NCBI RefSeq assembly: GCF_017114985.1 | Contig: NZ_JABXKP010000091.1 | Location: 1-64,000, forward strand | DNA from: Nostoc sp. JL33 | GTDB lineage: Bacteria; Cyanobacteriota; Cyanobacteriia; Cyanobacteriales; Nostocaceae | Direction: 5' to 3' | DNA length: 64,000 nucleotides | Shown: one piece after another, positions 44,693 to 52,883 of the stretch | Layout of the letters: the number at the start of each line of letters is the position of its first letter | Position numbering within the stretch: the first letter of the stretch is position 1 | The notes under the pieces: generated by a model | What the model saw: only the letters and a program-made list of their open reading frames with translations | What the model was told of the DNA's origin: nothing | Databases searched by the model: none | Made by a program: the position numbers and the translations under genes

Positions 44693-46630
44693 ATGGTTCT
44701 ACAAAAAAGCAGTGATTTAGCCCGCATTAATGCTAGAAGAACGGACGTATTCGATATTTTCAACTTCAAGCATTATATTGGGCCCAACCCCTATTTAGAT
44801 ACAGGGGCGCTAGTATTTGACTTTGCTCTAATTGACTCTAGAAAGCCTTTGCCCATTGAAGATTATATTGCAAGGATTGGCGTAGAAGCGGAGCGGCTTG
44901 TCGAGAGACATCGCTATCCACAGCTGGGTAGCCAAAGCTACGAATCCCATGCCCATCTATTTGCCCAAGTTGTATCCGAAGTCGGAAAGCTGGATATGGA
45001 TTTGCACCTTAACCATTGGAGTGTCAAGCCATATCCAAATTGCACGCGGATTAGCGTCCAATCGCTACATGAACGCACAACTAGAGAGGTAGTTTATTTT
45101 GTTTGGGATTGGTTTGAAGCGATTACCCAAGACGAAGACTTTGCTTTTGATGAGCAGCTAGCGAAGCTGCAAGATAGATTCCGCGCATCTGTCTATGGTG
45201 GCCCGACGGTTTACGCCCTATTGCGAACAGCCTACGAAAAAGGTATTCCCGCCTTTTATTTGTGGGAAGAAGGATTGATGCAATACGGCTTCGGAAAAAA
45301 ACATGTCCGAGGGGTAGCAACAACATTTAACTGTGATAGCCATCTAGATTCGGAGTTCACCACCCGCAAAGATGACTGCAAGGCATTTTTGAAAACCTTG
45401 GGTTTCCCAGTGCCTGAAGGTGATATCGTCTTTTCCGAAAAGGAAGCCTTGGCCGCAGCCAGACAAATTGGCTACCCGGTGGCAGTTAAGCCAGTGGTAG
45501 GTCACAAAGGAATTGGTGTTACGGCTGACATCCAGGACTCAAAAGAACTGGAATCTGCTTATAATAGGGCACTGGCAGCGATTCCCGAAGATCAGGTAAA
45601 TCGGATAATTGTTGAGAAAAGTATTTCCGGATCAGATTTTCGCTTGTTGTGTGTCAATGGTAGATTTGTTGCTGCTACAGAACGCCGTCCAGCATCGGTT
45701 GTCGGTGATGGCTACTTAACGCTTGCAGAGTTAATCCGCCAAGAGAACCGCAAACCTGCACGTTTAGACTCACCCACCTCGCCGATGAGTAAAATTCAGA
45801 TAGATGAAGCGATGGAACTCTACCTAGAGGAACAGCGCTTATCATTAGAGAGCGTGATTGAGAAGGGACGCACTGTTTACCTGCGTAAAGTCGCCAATCT
45901 TTCAGCCGGAGGTATAAGCATTGATGCAACCCCGACAGTTCATGATGACAATATTATCTTGGCGCAAGATATTGCCCAACATTTCCAGCTGACTTGCCTT
46001 GGGATTGATGTCATTACCAAAAGTCTCTCAGAATCTTGGAAGTCGAGTAACTTTGCTATCCTAGAAATCAATGCTGCACCAGGCGTTTTAATGCATCTTA
46101 AACCTTCTGTTGGTGAAAGCGTTGATGTACCTTCTCATATCTTAGAAACCTTTTTTGAGTCGGGTACAGATGCCAGGATACCAATTATTACCTTTAATAA
46201 AATCTCAGTTGAAGAACTGCAAGCAACGATTGACCATATCCTTTTGCAACATCCCAACTGGACAATAGGCGCTGTTTGTCGTGATGCAGTTTTTGTGAAT
46301 CGCTCGAAAAAAGTATTAAGCAAAAATTACAACAGCAATGTCCAAACTTTGGTGCGTCATCCCAAACTTGATTTGCTGATTGCCGAGTATGCGGAAGAAA
46401 TTCTAGATGAAGAGGGTATGTTTTACCAGAGTAGTAATATGGTAGTTTTGGATAATCCCACCGAAAGTGAGATGATGCTGGTGCGGGATGTCTTCGATGG
46501 TTCGACTGTGGTAATTAGAAAAGGCAATGACATTTCTATTCGTCGCAAAGGGTTGATTGAAGATTATACTTTGGCTGAAGATGAACCATTTACACGGGTT
46601 TATTTGAAAGAAACTGGAGCGATTTTCTGA
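44693..46630 (+). CDS. cphA2: short cyanophycin synthetase-type ligase (CphA2-like)
   Basis: 645 residues. An N-terminal domain of the CphA type (FNFKHYIGPNPYLDTGALVFD, about 22-45), then an ATP-grasp domain (about 215-490: GYPVAVKPVVGHKGIGVTAD, FRLLCVNGRFVAATER, FAILEINAAPGV). After that, the region where full-length CphA has the Mur-ligase P-loop (GTNGKTTT) reads ARIPIITFNKISVEEL, so the second ATP site is gone and the C-terminal part is short (to residue 645 instead of about 875-900). This is the layout of CphA2, which in Anabaena variabilis polymerises beta-Asp-Arg dipeptides rather than free amino acids (established for that protein). It lies beside cphB, whose product is that dipeptide. 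Confidence 0.9.
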   Translation: MVLQKSSDLARINARRTDVFDIFNFKHYIGPNPYLDTGALVFDFALIDSRKPLPIEDYIARIGVEAERLVERHRYPQLGSQSYESHAHLFAQVVSEVGKLDMDLHLNHWSVKPYPNCTRISVQSLHERTTREVVYFVWDWFEAITQDEDFAFDEQLAKLQDRFRASVYGGPTVYALLRTAYEKGIPAFYLWEEGLMQYGFGKKHVRGVATTFNCDSHLDSEFTTRKDDCKAFLKTLGFPVPEGDIVFSEKEALAAARQIGYPVAVKPVVGHKGIGVTADIQDSKELESAYNRALAAIPEDQVNRIIVEKSISGSDFRLLCVNGRFVAATERRPASVVGDGYLTLAELIRQENRKPARLDSPTSPMSKIQIDEAMELYLEEQRLSLESVIEKGRTVYLRKVANLSAGGISIDATPTVHDDNIILAQDIAQHFQLTCLGIDVITKSLSESWKSSNFAILEINAAPGVLMHLKPSVGESVDVPSHILETFFESGTDARIPIITFNKISVEELQATIDHILLQHPNWTIGAVCRDAVFVNRSKKVLSKNYNSNVQTLVRHPKLDLLIAEYAEEILDEEGMFYQSSNMVVLDNPTESEMMLVRDVFDGSTVVIRKGNDISIRRKGLIEDYTLAEDEPFTRVYLKETGAIF

Positions 46631-47119
46631 GCTAAGTAAATAGACGCTCAACCCAATATTTATTTCTGAATCCAAGGGTAAATGACACTATGAAATATTG
46701 GTGTATCAACCTTCTCGTTTGAATGAGATACAAGGTTTTGTCATTACCCACATTTTTGTAACAGTCAGATTGTCGCTAAACCCATAGTTAGCTTGCGAAT
46801 AAAATCCTGGGCTGGATAGCACAAGTAAGTTTTAAGGGACTCTAATAAGTAGCGGGACAAAAATATTTAGAGTCATAGCGTACTCCTTTGGAGAACCCGT
46901 AGGGTACGAAGTGTTCGCGGAGCGCGTCTACGCTACGCGAACGTTTTATATCATGTCCGCTTGATTACTTACTAAACCTCAAGAACTCCAAAAAGCCAAA
47001 GCTACGCAGCGATCGCCGTAGGCATCGTTCTTCTCTTAAAATTTTTTGGTTTAGTAGATCGATCATTCTAGAGAAGACGGTTGAAACAGGAATGCCCGTA
47101 GCTTTGCTGCTAGGGAGTG
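46631..47119. other. spacer with a GC-rich repeat
   Basis: About 490 bases. A dispersed repeat at about 46876-46948 (TCGCGGAGCGCGTCTACGC). A 74-codon frame at 46965-47189 overlaps the end of the PadR gene and is not convincing. Nothing else. Confidence 0.5.
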
Positions 47120-47686
47120 TCAAAGAATCTGGTAATGTGATGCATATGGCTTTTGATGATTGATAACATCGATCGCTATCTTCAGCCAATCAATATAAGT
47201 CTGTTCTCTTTGGATCACCAACTCTAGCACGAGCCTTTGCATTACCTGCTGACGGTTGGCAGACTCATCAGCGATTGATGGCAAATCGATGGTTTCACAT
47301 TCAGCAAGCTTTTTGCTTCGAGCCGCGACTTGTTGCTCCAGTAGGTGAATAATGCTTTCATTCGACAACTGATCTGCAAAATGCAACTGGACTAGCATTG
47401 GTTCTCGGATAGTCGGCAAAGGGTGATGAGTCCCAAGCCATCGGGCGAATTCGGCTTTCCCTGGCTCCGTCACACTGTAGACTTTGCGGTTGGGGCGATC
47501 GCGCCCAATCTCAATCTTACAGGTAATCCAGCCTTGCTCAACTAGCTTATCGAGAGTTCTGTAAATTTGTGCCTGGTCTGCTGGCCACAAATGGGCAATA
47601 CATTGATCAAAGCAGCTCGTTTTGAGGTCGTAGCCCGTCATTTCTTGCTGCTGAAGAAGACCTAGAATTACATATGCTAGGGACAT
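47120..47686 (-). CDS. PadR family transcriptional regulator
   Basis: 188 residues. The first 90 are the winged helix of the PadR family (YVILGLLQQQEMTGYDLKTS, then IYRTLDKLVEQGWIT); the second half is the helical dimerisation part (Vir_act_alpha_C-like). Such proteins usually repress an adjacent gene, often for a transporter or detoxifying enzyme. The adjacent divergent stretch to 48155 holds no recognisable target apart from the hypothetical gene at 48156. Confidence 0.88.
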   Translation of the reverse strand: MSLAYVILGLLQQQEMTGYDLKTSCFDQCIAHLWPADQAQIYRTLDKLVEQGWITCKIEIGRDRPNRKVYSVTEPGKAEFARWLGTHHPLPTIREPMLVQLHFADQLSNESIIHLLEQQVAARSKKLAECETIDLPSIADESANRQQVMQRLVLELVIQREQTYIDWLKIAIDVINHQKPYASHYQIL

Positions 47687-48155
47687 GAAGACAGTTTTCC
47701 CATAATTGACATTTTCTCGATCGGTTCTAAACTATGTACTTCTTATAAGTTTATGCTAATATATGATTAATCCAATATAAGATATGACGGTTATAAAAAG
47801 ATATGTTGATTATAATGCTTCTTAGCAAGGAAACCAAATACATGAACTGAGGTTGGGCAGATGGCTAATGGTGCTGTTTGCACAAGAGAGTGAGGAATGG
47901 TGATCTATCTTAAGTGGCACTACCGTACTACTACGGGGAATCAAGCTAGGTGGAGCGTCTTCAAGAGAAGGGAAGGAGAAGTTATGACAACGGCAGCAAG
48001 CCTTCTAGCGAGTGTCTACGCTACCATTGGATATGCTATTTCTTGCTAGCGGATCACTCAAAAACCAGTTTTTCGCTACAGTCTATTCGTGATCAATATC
48101 GAGGCAGAAATTATTTCAGTTATCGAAGACTATTGTAACAAGAGGATGGGTAACA
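47687..48155. promoter_or_regulatory. divergent region next to the PadR gene
   Basis: About 470 bases. The first 130 are AT-rich with possible dyads (TATATGATTAATCCAATATAAGATATG near 47758). Around 47950-48150 there are short in-frame stretches with good ribosome sites (GAAGGAGAAGTTATG at 47973; ATG frame of 21 codons) that may be remnants of a decayed gene. An operator for PadR is likely but not fixed by sequence. Confidence 0.35.
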
Positions 48156-48569
48156 TTGACTTCTAACATACTTTTACAAAGAATACGTCAACATCAATAT
48201 CTGCGTGATTTACGAAACAAATTACTCCACCTTCACAAGATGTTGCTGGAGACAGAACGCATTGCCTACGAACAGGTTAGTGGACGAGTATCAAGCGGAG
48301 AACTTCTTCAGCTTGTCATCGCTCATGAACAATTTGCTTGGCTACATCGCATTTCTGAAGTGGTTGTGCAAGTTGATGAAATGCTCGAAGCAGATGAACC
48401 GATAGCGCTGGACGATTTCCAAAAGTTGATTGCTGATGTCCGCACGCTGATTGTACCGTTAGAGACGGGCAATACCTTCGAGAGAAAGTATTACAACGCT
48501 CTCCAGCGCGAACCTGGTGCTGTGTTGGCACATGCGGAGATATCAAAATTTCTCATGTCTGAGGTTTAA
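48156..48569 (+). CDS. conserved hypothetical protein, TTG start
   Basis: 137 residues, helical. Core words LRDLRNKLLHLHKMLLETERIAYEQVSGRVSSGELLQLVIAHEQFAWLHRISEVVVQVDEML suggest a family seen widely in bacteria as an unnamed protein (hypothetical, sometimes 2 helical hairpins). Start: no ATG in frame gives a full product; TTG at 48156 with AAGAGGATGG upstream is the best. No enzyme motif. Neighbour of the PadR gene. Confidence 0.65.
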   Translation: MTSNILLQRIRQHQYLRDLRNKLLHLHKMLLETERIAYEQVSGRVSSGELLQLVIAHEQFAWLHRISEVVVQVDEMLEADEPIALDDFQKLIADVRTLIVPLETGNTFERKYYNALQREPGAVLAHAEISKFLMSEV

Positions 48570-48618
48570 GGGTCAATACACTTGGTGTTAGTGATATTTT
48601 GCCCCGAATGAATGTAGA

Positions 48619-48680
48619 GACGTAGCAGTGCTACGTCTCTACAAGGGTTTCAGGTAACGCATGATTAATTTCACCAGATG
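48619..48680 (-). repeat. 62-bp repeat, copy in reverse orientation
   Basis: Reverse complement of this stretch matches 52003-52064 over about 62 bases with few differences (both contain ATGCGTTACC and AACCCTTGTAGAGACGTAGC). It carries part of a perfect palindrome with 15-base arms (48613-48643, TGTAGAGACGTAGCA). Confidence 0.7.
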
Positions 48681-48889
48681 TTTAATAACAAACTATTGGC
48701 TGTAGTCTACGCAATTGAAAACTGCTGTAAGGCAAGAGGCGGGAATTGCAGAGATATTTGCCCAAGCACGAGAGGCTGTGATTCGCAGTGAAGCATAATA
48801 AAGCGATCGCTTGTCTTGAGGCGATCGCTTTATTATCATCTGCGCTGAAACACAAGTCAATTGCGATCGCAACACCTGCCGTTTAGATT

Positions 48890-50083
48890 TTATTTCCCCC
48901 GTCTGTGCGGTTTAACTGCATACCCGTAGGGCAAAGCCCAGTTGGGTTCCTCATCCAAGTGGCAACGGGCACGAATCGACCAATATGGATCGCGGAGCAT
49001 TTCTCGACCGATGAGAACCAAATCTGCACACCCACGAGTAATTACTTGGTTGGCATACTCAGCCTCCTTGATCATCCCCACAGCCCCTGTCCTAATCCCA
49101 GCCTCTTCTCGGATTTTGGCAGCAAAAGGCACTTGATAACCTGTCTGCACGGGAATCCTGGCATGAGGGACTAAGCCTCCTGTGGAAACATCGATCAAAT
49201 CAACGCCTAATTCCTTTAGTTCACGGGATAATATGACTGACTGCTTGAGATCCCAACCTCCCTCTACCCAGTCGGTAGCAGAGAGGCGCACAAAAAGCGG
49301 CATCCCGCTTGGCAGAATCTCTCGGATTCGTCTTGTCACTTCCAGTAACAAACGCATTCGGTTTTCCAACGAACCTCCGTAACGATCTGTTCGTTGATTA
49401 CTTAGCGGCGAAAGAAAAGAATGCAGTAGGTATCCATGAGCCGCGTGGATTTCGATAATCTGAAACCCCGCTTCAAGGGCACGCCCGGCTGTGGCAACGA
49501 AGGCTTCAATCACCTCTTCAATCCCAGCCTCATCGAGGGGTATGGGAACGGGGCCGCCCTCTTGAAACGGAATTGGGCTGGGGCCGACTACCGGCCAACC
49601 GCCTTGTTCAGGTGTTAGTGGTGTACCACCCAGCCAGGGAAGATTGCAACTCGCTTTCCGGCCAGCATGGGCTAATTGAATCCCGGCGATCGCTCCTTGT
49701 TCACGAAGGAAGCGGACAATGCGAGCTAGTGGCTCGATGTGCATTTCGTCCCAAAGACCAAGATCGCCGGGGGTGATTCGTCCTTGGGCAGTCACGGCTG
49801 TAGCTTCCACTACAATCAGGTGAGTACCTCCAGTAGCCCGACTCCCCAAATGGACAAAGTGCCAATCATTTGCGAATCCATTCTCTGCCGAGTATTGACA
49901 CATTGGTGACATCGCTATGCGATCGGGCAGAGTGATATCTCGAATTTTCAGTGGACTAAACAAGTCCACTTCCGGTACATCCGAGTCGTGCAGACTTGTT
50001 GATTGACAACCAGGGGAATCTATGAATTCTAATTCCGTCTGGGCTGGGGATGATGGCAAGGTAGTTAGGTTCTCTGTAGTCAT
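48890..50083 (-). CDS. NADH:flavin oxidoreductase, Old Yellow Enzyme (YqjM-like)
   Basis: About 397 residues from the ATG at 50083. FMN-dependent ene-reductase. Hallmarks: [25 protein letters not shown] (about 40-64), [12 protein letters not shown] (about 135-146), the active-site [30 protein letters not shown] (about 212-241), and [10 protein letters not shown]. The double His-His/His-Asn pair and CQY Cys are of the YqjM (thermophilic) subgroup. It reduces activated double bonds with NAD(P)H; the physiological substrate is open. The frame is open to 50116, extra residues discarded. The gene lies between a 62-bp repeat copy and the TnpB element. Confidence 0.92.
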   Translation of the reverse strand: MTTENLTTLPSSPAQTELEFIDSPGCQSTSLHDSDVPEVDLFSPLKIRDITLPDRIAMSPMCQYSAENGFANDWHFVHLGSRATGGTHLIVVEATAVTAQGRITPGDLGLWDEMHIEPLARIVRFLREQGAIAGIQLAHAGRKASCNLPWLGGTPLTPEQGGWPVVGPSPIPFQEGGPVPIPLDEAGIEEVIEAFVATAGRALEAGFQIIEIHAAHGYLLHSFLSPLSNQRTDRYGGSLENRMRLLLEVTRRIREILPSGMPLFVRLSATDWVEGGWDLKQSVILSRELKELGVDLIDVSTGGLVPHARIPVQTGYQVPFAAKIREEAGIRTGAVGMIKEAEYANQVITRGCADLVLIGREMLRDPYWSIRARCHLDEEPNWALPYGYAVKPHRRGK

Positions 50084-50138
50084 GCTGTTACTTTTCCATG
50101 CTTTGTGGACTAACATAAACGAATTTTAACTAATCCGC

Positions 50139-50198
50139 TTGACACTCCCCGGTTTGAACAAGTAACGCGAGTGCTCACAAGCTTTTGAAAAACCGGGG
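50139..50198 (-). ncRNA. predicted right end and guide-RNA region of the TnpB element
   Basis: Just past the tnpB stop codon (50203) the sequence can form a nine-pair stem, CCCCGGTTT (50147-50155) with AAACCGGGG (50190-50198). In the tnpB direction it runs into GGGGAGTGTCAAG and then flanking DNA, as the right end and omega-RNA scaffold of IS200/IS605-like elements do. The guide would be the bases next to it (about 50119-50138 on the plus strand). Predicted from position only. Confidence 0.5.
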
Positions 50199-50202
50199 AT
50201 TC

Positions 50203-51444
50203 TTAAGACCAAATGAACGATCTTAACGGCGATATCAATGCGCCTCTACTGATTCCGCTAAGATTTAATCCTAGTTTTATCGCTACTTTTCTTGCAATGT
50301 TAGCTGAACCATTGCAATCAGCATTTATTTTTGTTCCATCCAAGGAACGATATAAACCACGCTTAATTCTTAAACCGCTTGACTTCCACCCTTTGGGTTT
50401 TTCACCAAATTTAGGCAGAATATCATTATCTAAAAACGAAGCTTTTGACGTATAGCTTTCTTCGGTTTCAACAAATCTAATACCGTATTGCTCACATAAC
50501 TGGGTTATTCGATTCTTTAACCATGCTGTTGGAATTTGAACAAATTTCTGATTAGTTTTAGACCCAAGATTAATAGAATCTTTCTGTTTTTCATTCCAAC
50601 CAAAAACCACAGTTCCTATTTTGTTCTGGACGCAATGTTTTAAGACAATTCGAGCCGCTTTGTTTACAGCATCGCGCATTTGACGATTACGTTTTTCAGT
50701 TATAGCAGCAAGTTGTTTACTCCAAAATCCTTGAGGCTGGTTTTCTTTTAATACTGAAACCCGCTTGTTATACCATTGATTCATTGATTTTAGCTTGCGT
50801 CCATCTATCAAGAAAGATGTACCAATATTGCTAACACAAGTTAGCCAATTATTTAATCCGTGGTCGATTGACAAAATATTGTCAGCTTCAACTTCCGGCT
50901 GAAACTTAGCTACTTTGTAAACTAACTCTAGATAAAACTCGTTATTCCTGGGAAGAAGACGATACTCTTTAATATCTTTGTATTTTAGATTAGTTGGCAT
51001 TGAGATATAGAAAGCATCAATCCCAAACCAAGTTTTTACCTTATTCCCTAACGGAAATCTAAGTTGATCATCTTTTAGTTTGACTGATTGACTAGGAAAA
51101 GTTGCTAAATTTAAACCTTTTTTCCTGTATCCTGGAAATTTAGCTGTTTGAGTTACAGTCCCCTTTTTAATACCCTTAAGCAGCCCAATATAAGATTTAA
51201 AAGATTCGGCAACAGTAGTTAAACACTGTTGGGCAACTTGAGAGTACATTGCCCCAAAATGCGGATTATTAGCTAACTCACGGTGTAGATGATATTTTCC
51301 TGCTATTTTGCCTGTCTTAAAAAATAGCTGTCGAGCATAATATGTTGCACAGTTAGCAAGTTTGTTAGACTCACCACAAAGATACTCTAAGATAGCTCTT
51401 AGTTCTTTATTGGGGTTAATCCTGATCTGCTGACATCCATACAT
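50203..51444 (-). CDS. tnpB: TnpB-type RNA-guided nuclease (IS200/IS605 family)
   Basis: About 413 residues from the ATG at 51444, chosen because AGGAGG lies nine bases upstream; the frame is open to 51474. N-terminal wedge/REC region, then a split RuvC domain: Asp204 in LSIDHGLNNW, and Asp386 in INADCNGSANIARK. At the usual RuvC-II place the sequence is FGWNEKQK (291-298), without the normal Glu-Asp-Leu, while Glu338/Glu339 in ETEESYTSKASFLD could supply the acid. The CxxC zinc finger seen in many TnpBs is absent (TSKASFLD and WKSSGLRIKRGLY instead). This matches cyanobacterial IS1341-type TnpBs with a rearranged site. No tnpA transposase is nearby, so it depends on one in trans. Confidence 0.9.
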   Translation of the reverse strand: MYGCQQIRINPNKELRAILEYLCGESNKLANCATYYARQLFFKTGKIAGKYHLHRELANNPHFGAMYSQVAQQCLTTVAESFKSYIGLLKGIKKGTVTQTAKFPGYRKKGLNLATFPSQSVKLKDDQLRFPLGNKVKTWFGIDAFYISMPTNLKYKDIKEYRLLPRNNEFYLELVYKVAKFQPEVEADNILSIDHGLNNWLTCVSNIGTSFLIDGRKLKSMNQWYNKRVSVLKENQPQGFWSKQLAAITEKRNRQMRDAVNKAARIVLKHCVQNKIGTVVFGWNEKQKDSINLGSKTNQKFVQIPTAWLKNRITQLCEQYGIRFVETEESYTSKASFLDNDILPKFGEKPKGWKSSGLRIKRGLYRSLDGTKINADCNGSANIARKVAIKLGLNLSGISRGALISPLRSFIWS

Positions 51445-51500
51445 TTGTTTTACCTCCTCTTGATATGTTACCATAAATGCACAAACAATAGTAGTGCGTT

Positions 51501-51647
51501 ATGAAAACAAAATCATTAACAGTTAGGCTATCGCAGCGTAGAAGAGAAAAATTAGAAGTATATGCAGTCCAAGAGGATAGAACAATAACTAGTCTTCTTG
51601 AGGAGTGGATAGATAACCTGAAGTTAAAAAATATTGACTGCGGTTAA
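51501..51647 (+). CDS. ribbon-helix-helix protein divergent from tnpB
   Basis: 48 residues: MKTKSLTVRLSQRRREKLEV then a helical pair (VQEDRTITSLLEEWIDNLK). A basic ribbon strand (SLTVRLS) plus two helices fits a CopG/Arc-type DNA-binding fold. It begins 56 bases from the tnpB start on the other strand. A hairpin GCGGTTAAAACCGC follows with TTTCGG-T-rich DNA, possibly its terminator. It may repress tnpB or the element promoter; similar small genes are known with TnpB elements from memory only. Confidence 0.65.
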   Translation: MKTKSLTVRLSQRRREKLEVYAVQEDRTITSLLEEWIDNLKLKNIDCG

Positions 51648-51670
51648 AACCGCTTTCGGTCGTTTTTCAT

Positions 51671-51691
51671 CCCTGCTCTAAAGAGACAGGG
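51671..51691. repeat. left-end hairpin of the TnpB element
   Basis: Dyad CCCTGCTCT with AGAGACAGGG around AA (51671-51691), one bulge. It lies past the RHH gene, opposite to the predicted right end, and could be the left-end recognition hairpin of the IS200/IS605-type element. Exact left border not determined. Confidence 0.4.
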
Positions 51692-51743
51692 CGCTCATTC
51701 TTCCTCTTTTATTTCTTGTAATTCCCCATCCCTCTATAGTATG

Positions 51744-51949
51744 CAGGGCTGATTCATTCCGTTTCAAACAGGATTTGTCAAGATGGTTAGCAAGAAAATT
51801 GTAAGTAAGCGTGACGAAGAGATGAACATTTAAGCACTGAAATATCAGTAAAATAGTTGGTTTCATCGGCACGTCGGTAACAAAATAACTAATTTTTAAT
51901 CGCTAGAACCCTTGATTTTTAAAGCTCTTTGGGGAATGAATCAGCCCTG
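51744..51949. mobile_element. 206-bp MITE with 17-bp inverted ends and 12-bp target duplication
   Basis: Ends CAGGGCTGATTCATTCC (51744-51760) and its exact reverse complement (51933-51949). It is flanked by identical 12-bp direct repeats CTCTATAGTATG at 51732-51743 and 51950-51961. The inside has no transposase; a minus frame of 64 codons (51678-51872) crosses its border and is not a gene. Long duplications of 10-13 bp point to the IS4 family group, so it is probably mobilised in trans. It lies next to the TnpB element. Confidence 0.85.
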
Positions 51950-52002
51950 CTCTATAGTATGGGGATGTAAGGAACTTCCAAATAAAAAAATATCCCATTA
52001 GA

Positions 52003-52064
52003 CATCTCCAGAAATTAAATATGCGTTACCCAGAACCCTTGTAGAGACGTAGCACTGCTACGTC
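52003..52064 (+). repeat. 62-bp repeat, forward copy
   Basis: Matches the reverse complement of 48619-48680 over about 62 bases. The two copies enclose 3.3 kb holding the Old Yellow Enzyme gene, the TnpB element and the MITE. Confidence 0.7.
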
Positions 52065-52125
52065 AAAACAATTCTTTTTCACTCCTATGTCTATTGCAGA
52101 AGAACAAACAGGACAAGGTAAAATT

Positions 52126-52161
52126 ATCTCCCTCATCTCCCTCATCTCCCCCATCTCCCTC
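52126..52161. repeat. nonamer tandem repeat
   Basis: Four copies of ATCTCCCTC (one with a C change) over 36 bases, ending at the stop codon of the molybdopterin oxidoreductase gene. STRR-like. Confidence 0.75.
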
Positions 52162-52876
52162 ATAACCCTGCAAACCACTCATAGCCCTGATCCTCCCAAT
52201 AGCCTTTACGAGGTAACAAATTGCTGACGAATGTAATTTGAGTCACCCACTTACTTTGCTTATAGCCAAGTTTAATTGAAGATGCTAAACGTATGGGCGC
52301 ACCATTATCAACTGATAATGGTTGTCCATTCTTTTGATAAGCCATGAGAGTTTGGGGATGTACAGCAGAGGCAATATCCCAACTTTCATAGTAGCCATCA
52401 GCAGATTTGAAGTAGACATAGCGGACGTTTGACTTAGGCTGTACCAGCGCTACTAAGTCTCGTAATCGCACACCTCCCCATTGAGCGATCGCAGCCCAGC
52501 CTTCAACACAGACATGGCGAATTACCATTGAAGTCAAGGGAAGTTTTTGAATATCTGCCAGACTCAATTGCATCGCGTTACTAACCTCACCATCAATCGT
52601 CAGGCGGAACTGCGCCGGATCAATTTGCGGGGTGAAGTCAAAGGTATTAATCAGCAATTTGTCTGCTTCTATAGCACTGACAGGAAATTCTGGAACTGGT
52701 TTTTGACTTAGCAGGAGTGCTTCAAGACGTTGGTTTAGTGGTTCAGATATTTGCCGCAGATTATCTGAGAACAAATTTGTCCCACAGCCACCTAAAAGAA
52801 AACCTACCCCTGAAAGTCCAGATACTTGCAGTAACTGACGACGGGATAGGGTGCGTTTGGGAAGAATCAGACTCAT
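52160..52876 (-). CDS. molybdopterin-dependent oxidoreductase (MsrP/sulfite oxidase-like), exported
   Basis: 238 residues. The N-terminus (SRRQLLQVSGLSGVGFLLGGC) is a twin-arginine signal with a possible lipobox Cys. The core is the molybdopterin-binding sulfite-oxidase fold: HVCVEGWAAIAQWGGVRLRD (Mo-ligand type Cys, about 147-166), NGAPIRLA and KWVTQITF. It is shorter than E. coli MsrP (about 330). It probably acts in the periplasm on a sulfoxide, methionine sulfoxide or related substrate, with electrons from the cytochrome b encoded just upstream (8-base gap). Confidence 0.85.
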   Translation of the reverse strand: MSLILPKRTLSRRQLLQVSGLSGVGFLLGGCGTNLFSDNLRQISEPLNQRLEALLLSQKPVPEFPVSAIEADKLLINTFDFTPQIDPAQFRLTIDGEVSNAMQLSLADIQKLPLTSMVIRHVCVEGWAAIAQWGGVRLRDLVALVQPKSNVRYVYFKSADGYYESWDIASAVHPQTLMAYQKNGQPLSVDNGAPIRLASSIKLGYKQSKWVTQITFVSNLLPRKGYWEDQGYEWFAGL

Positions 52877-52883
52877 ATTACCT

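Noticed and set aside
46965-47189. 74-codon minus frame downstream of the PadR gene
   Set aside because: It overlaps the 3-prime end of the clear PadR gene in another frame and begins inside it; composition is not protein-like.
51678-51872. 64-codon minus frame across the MITE border
   Set aside because: It spans an inverted end of the element and shows no transposase motif.
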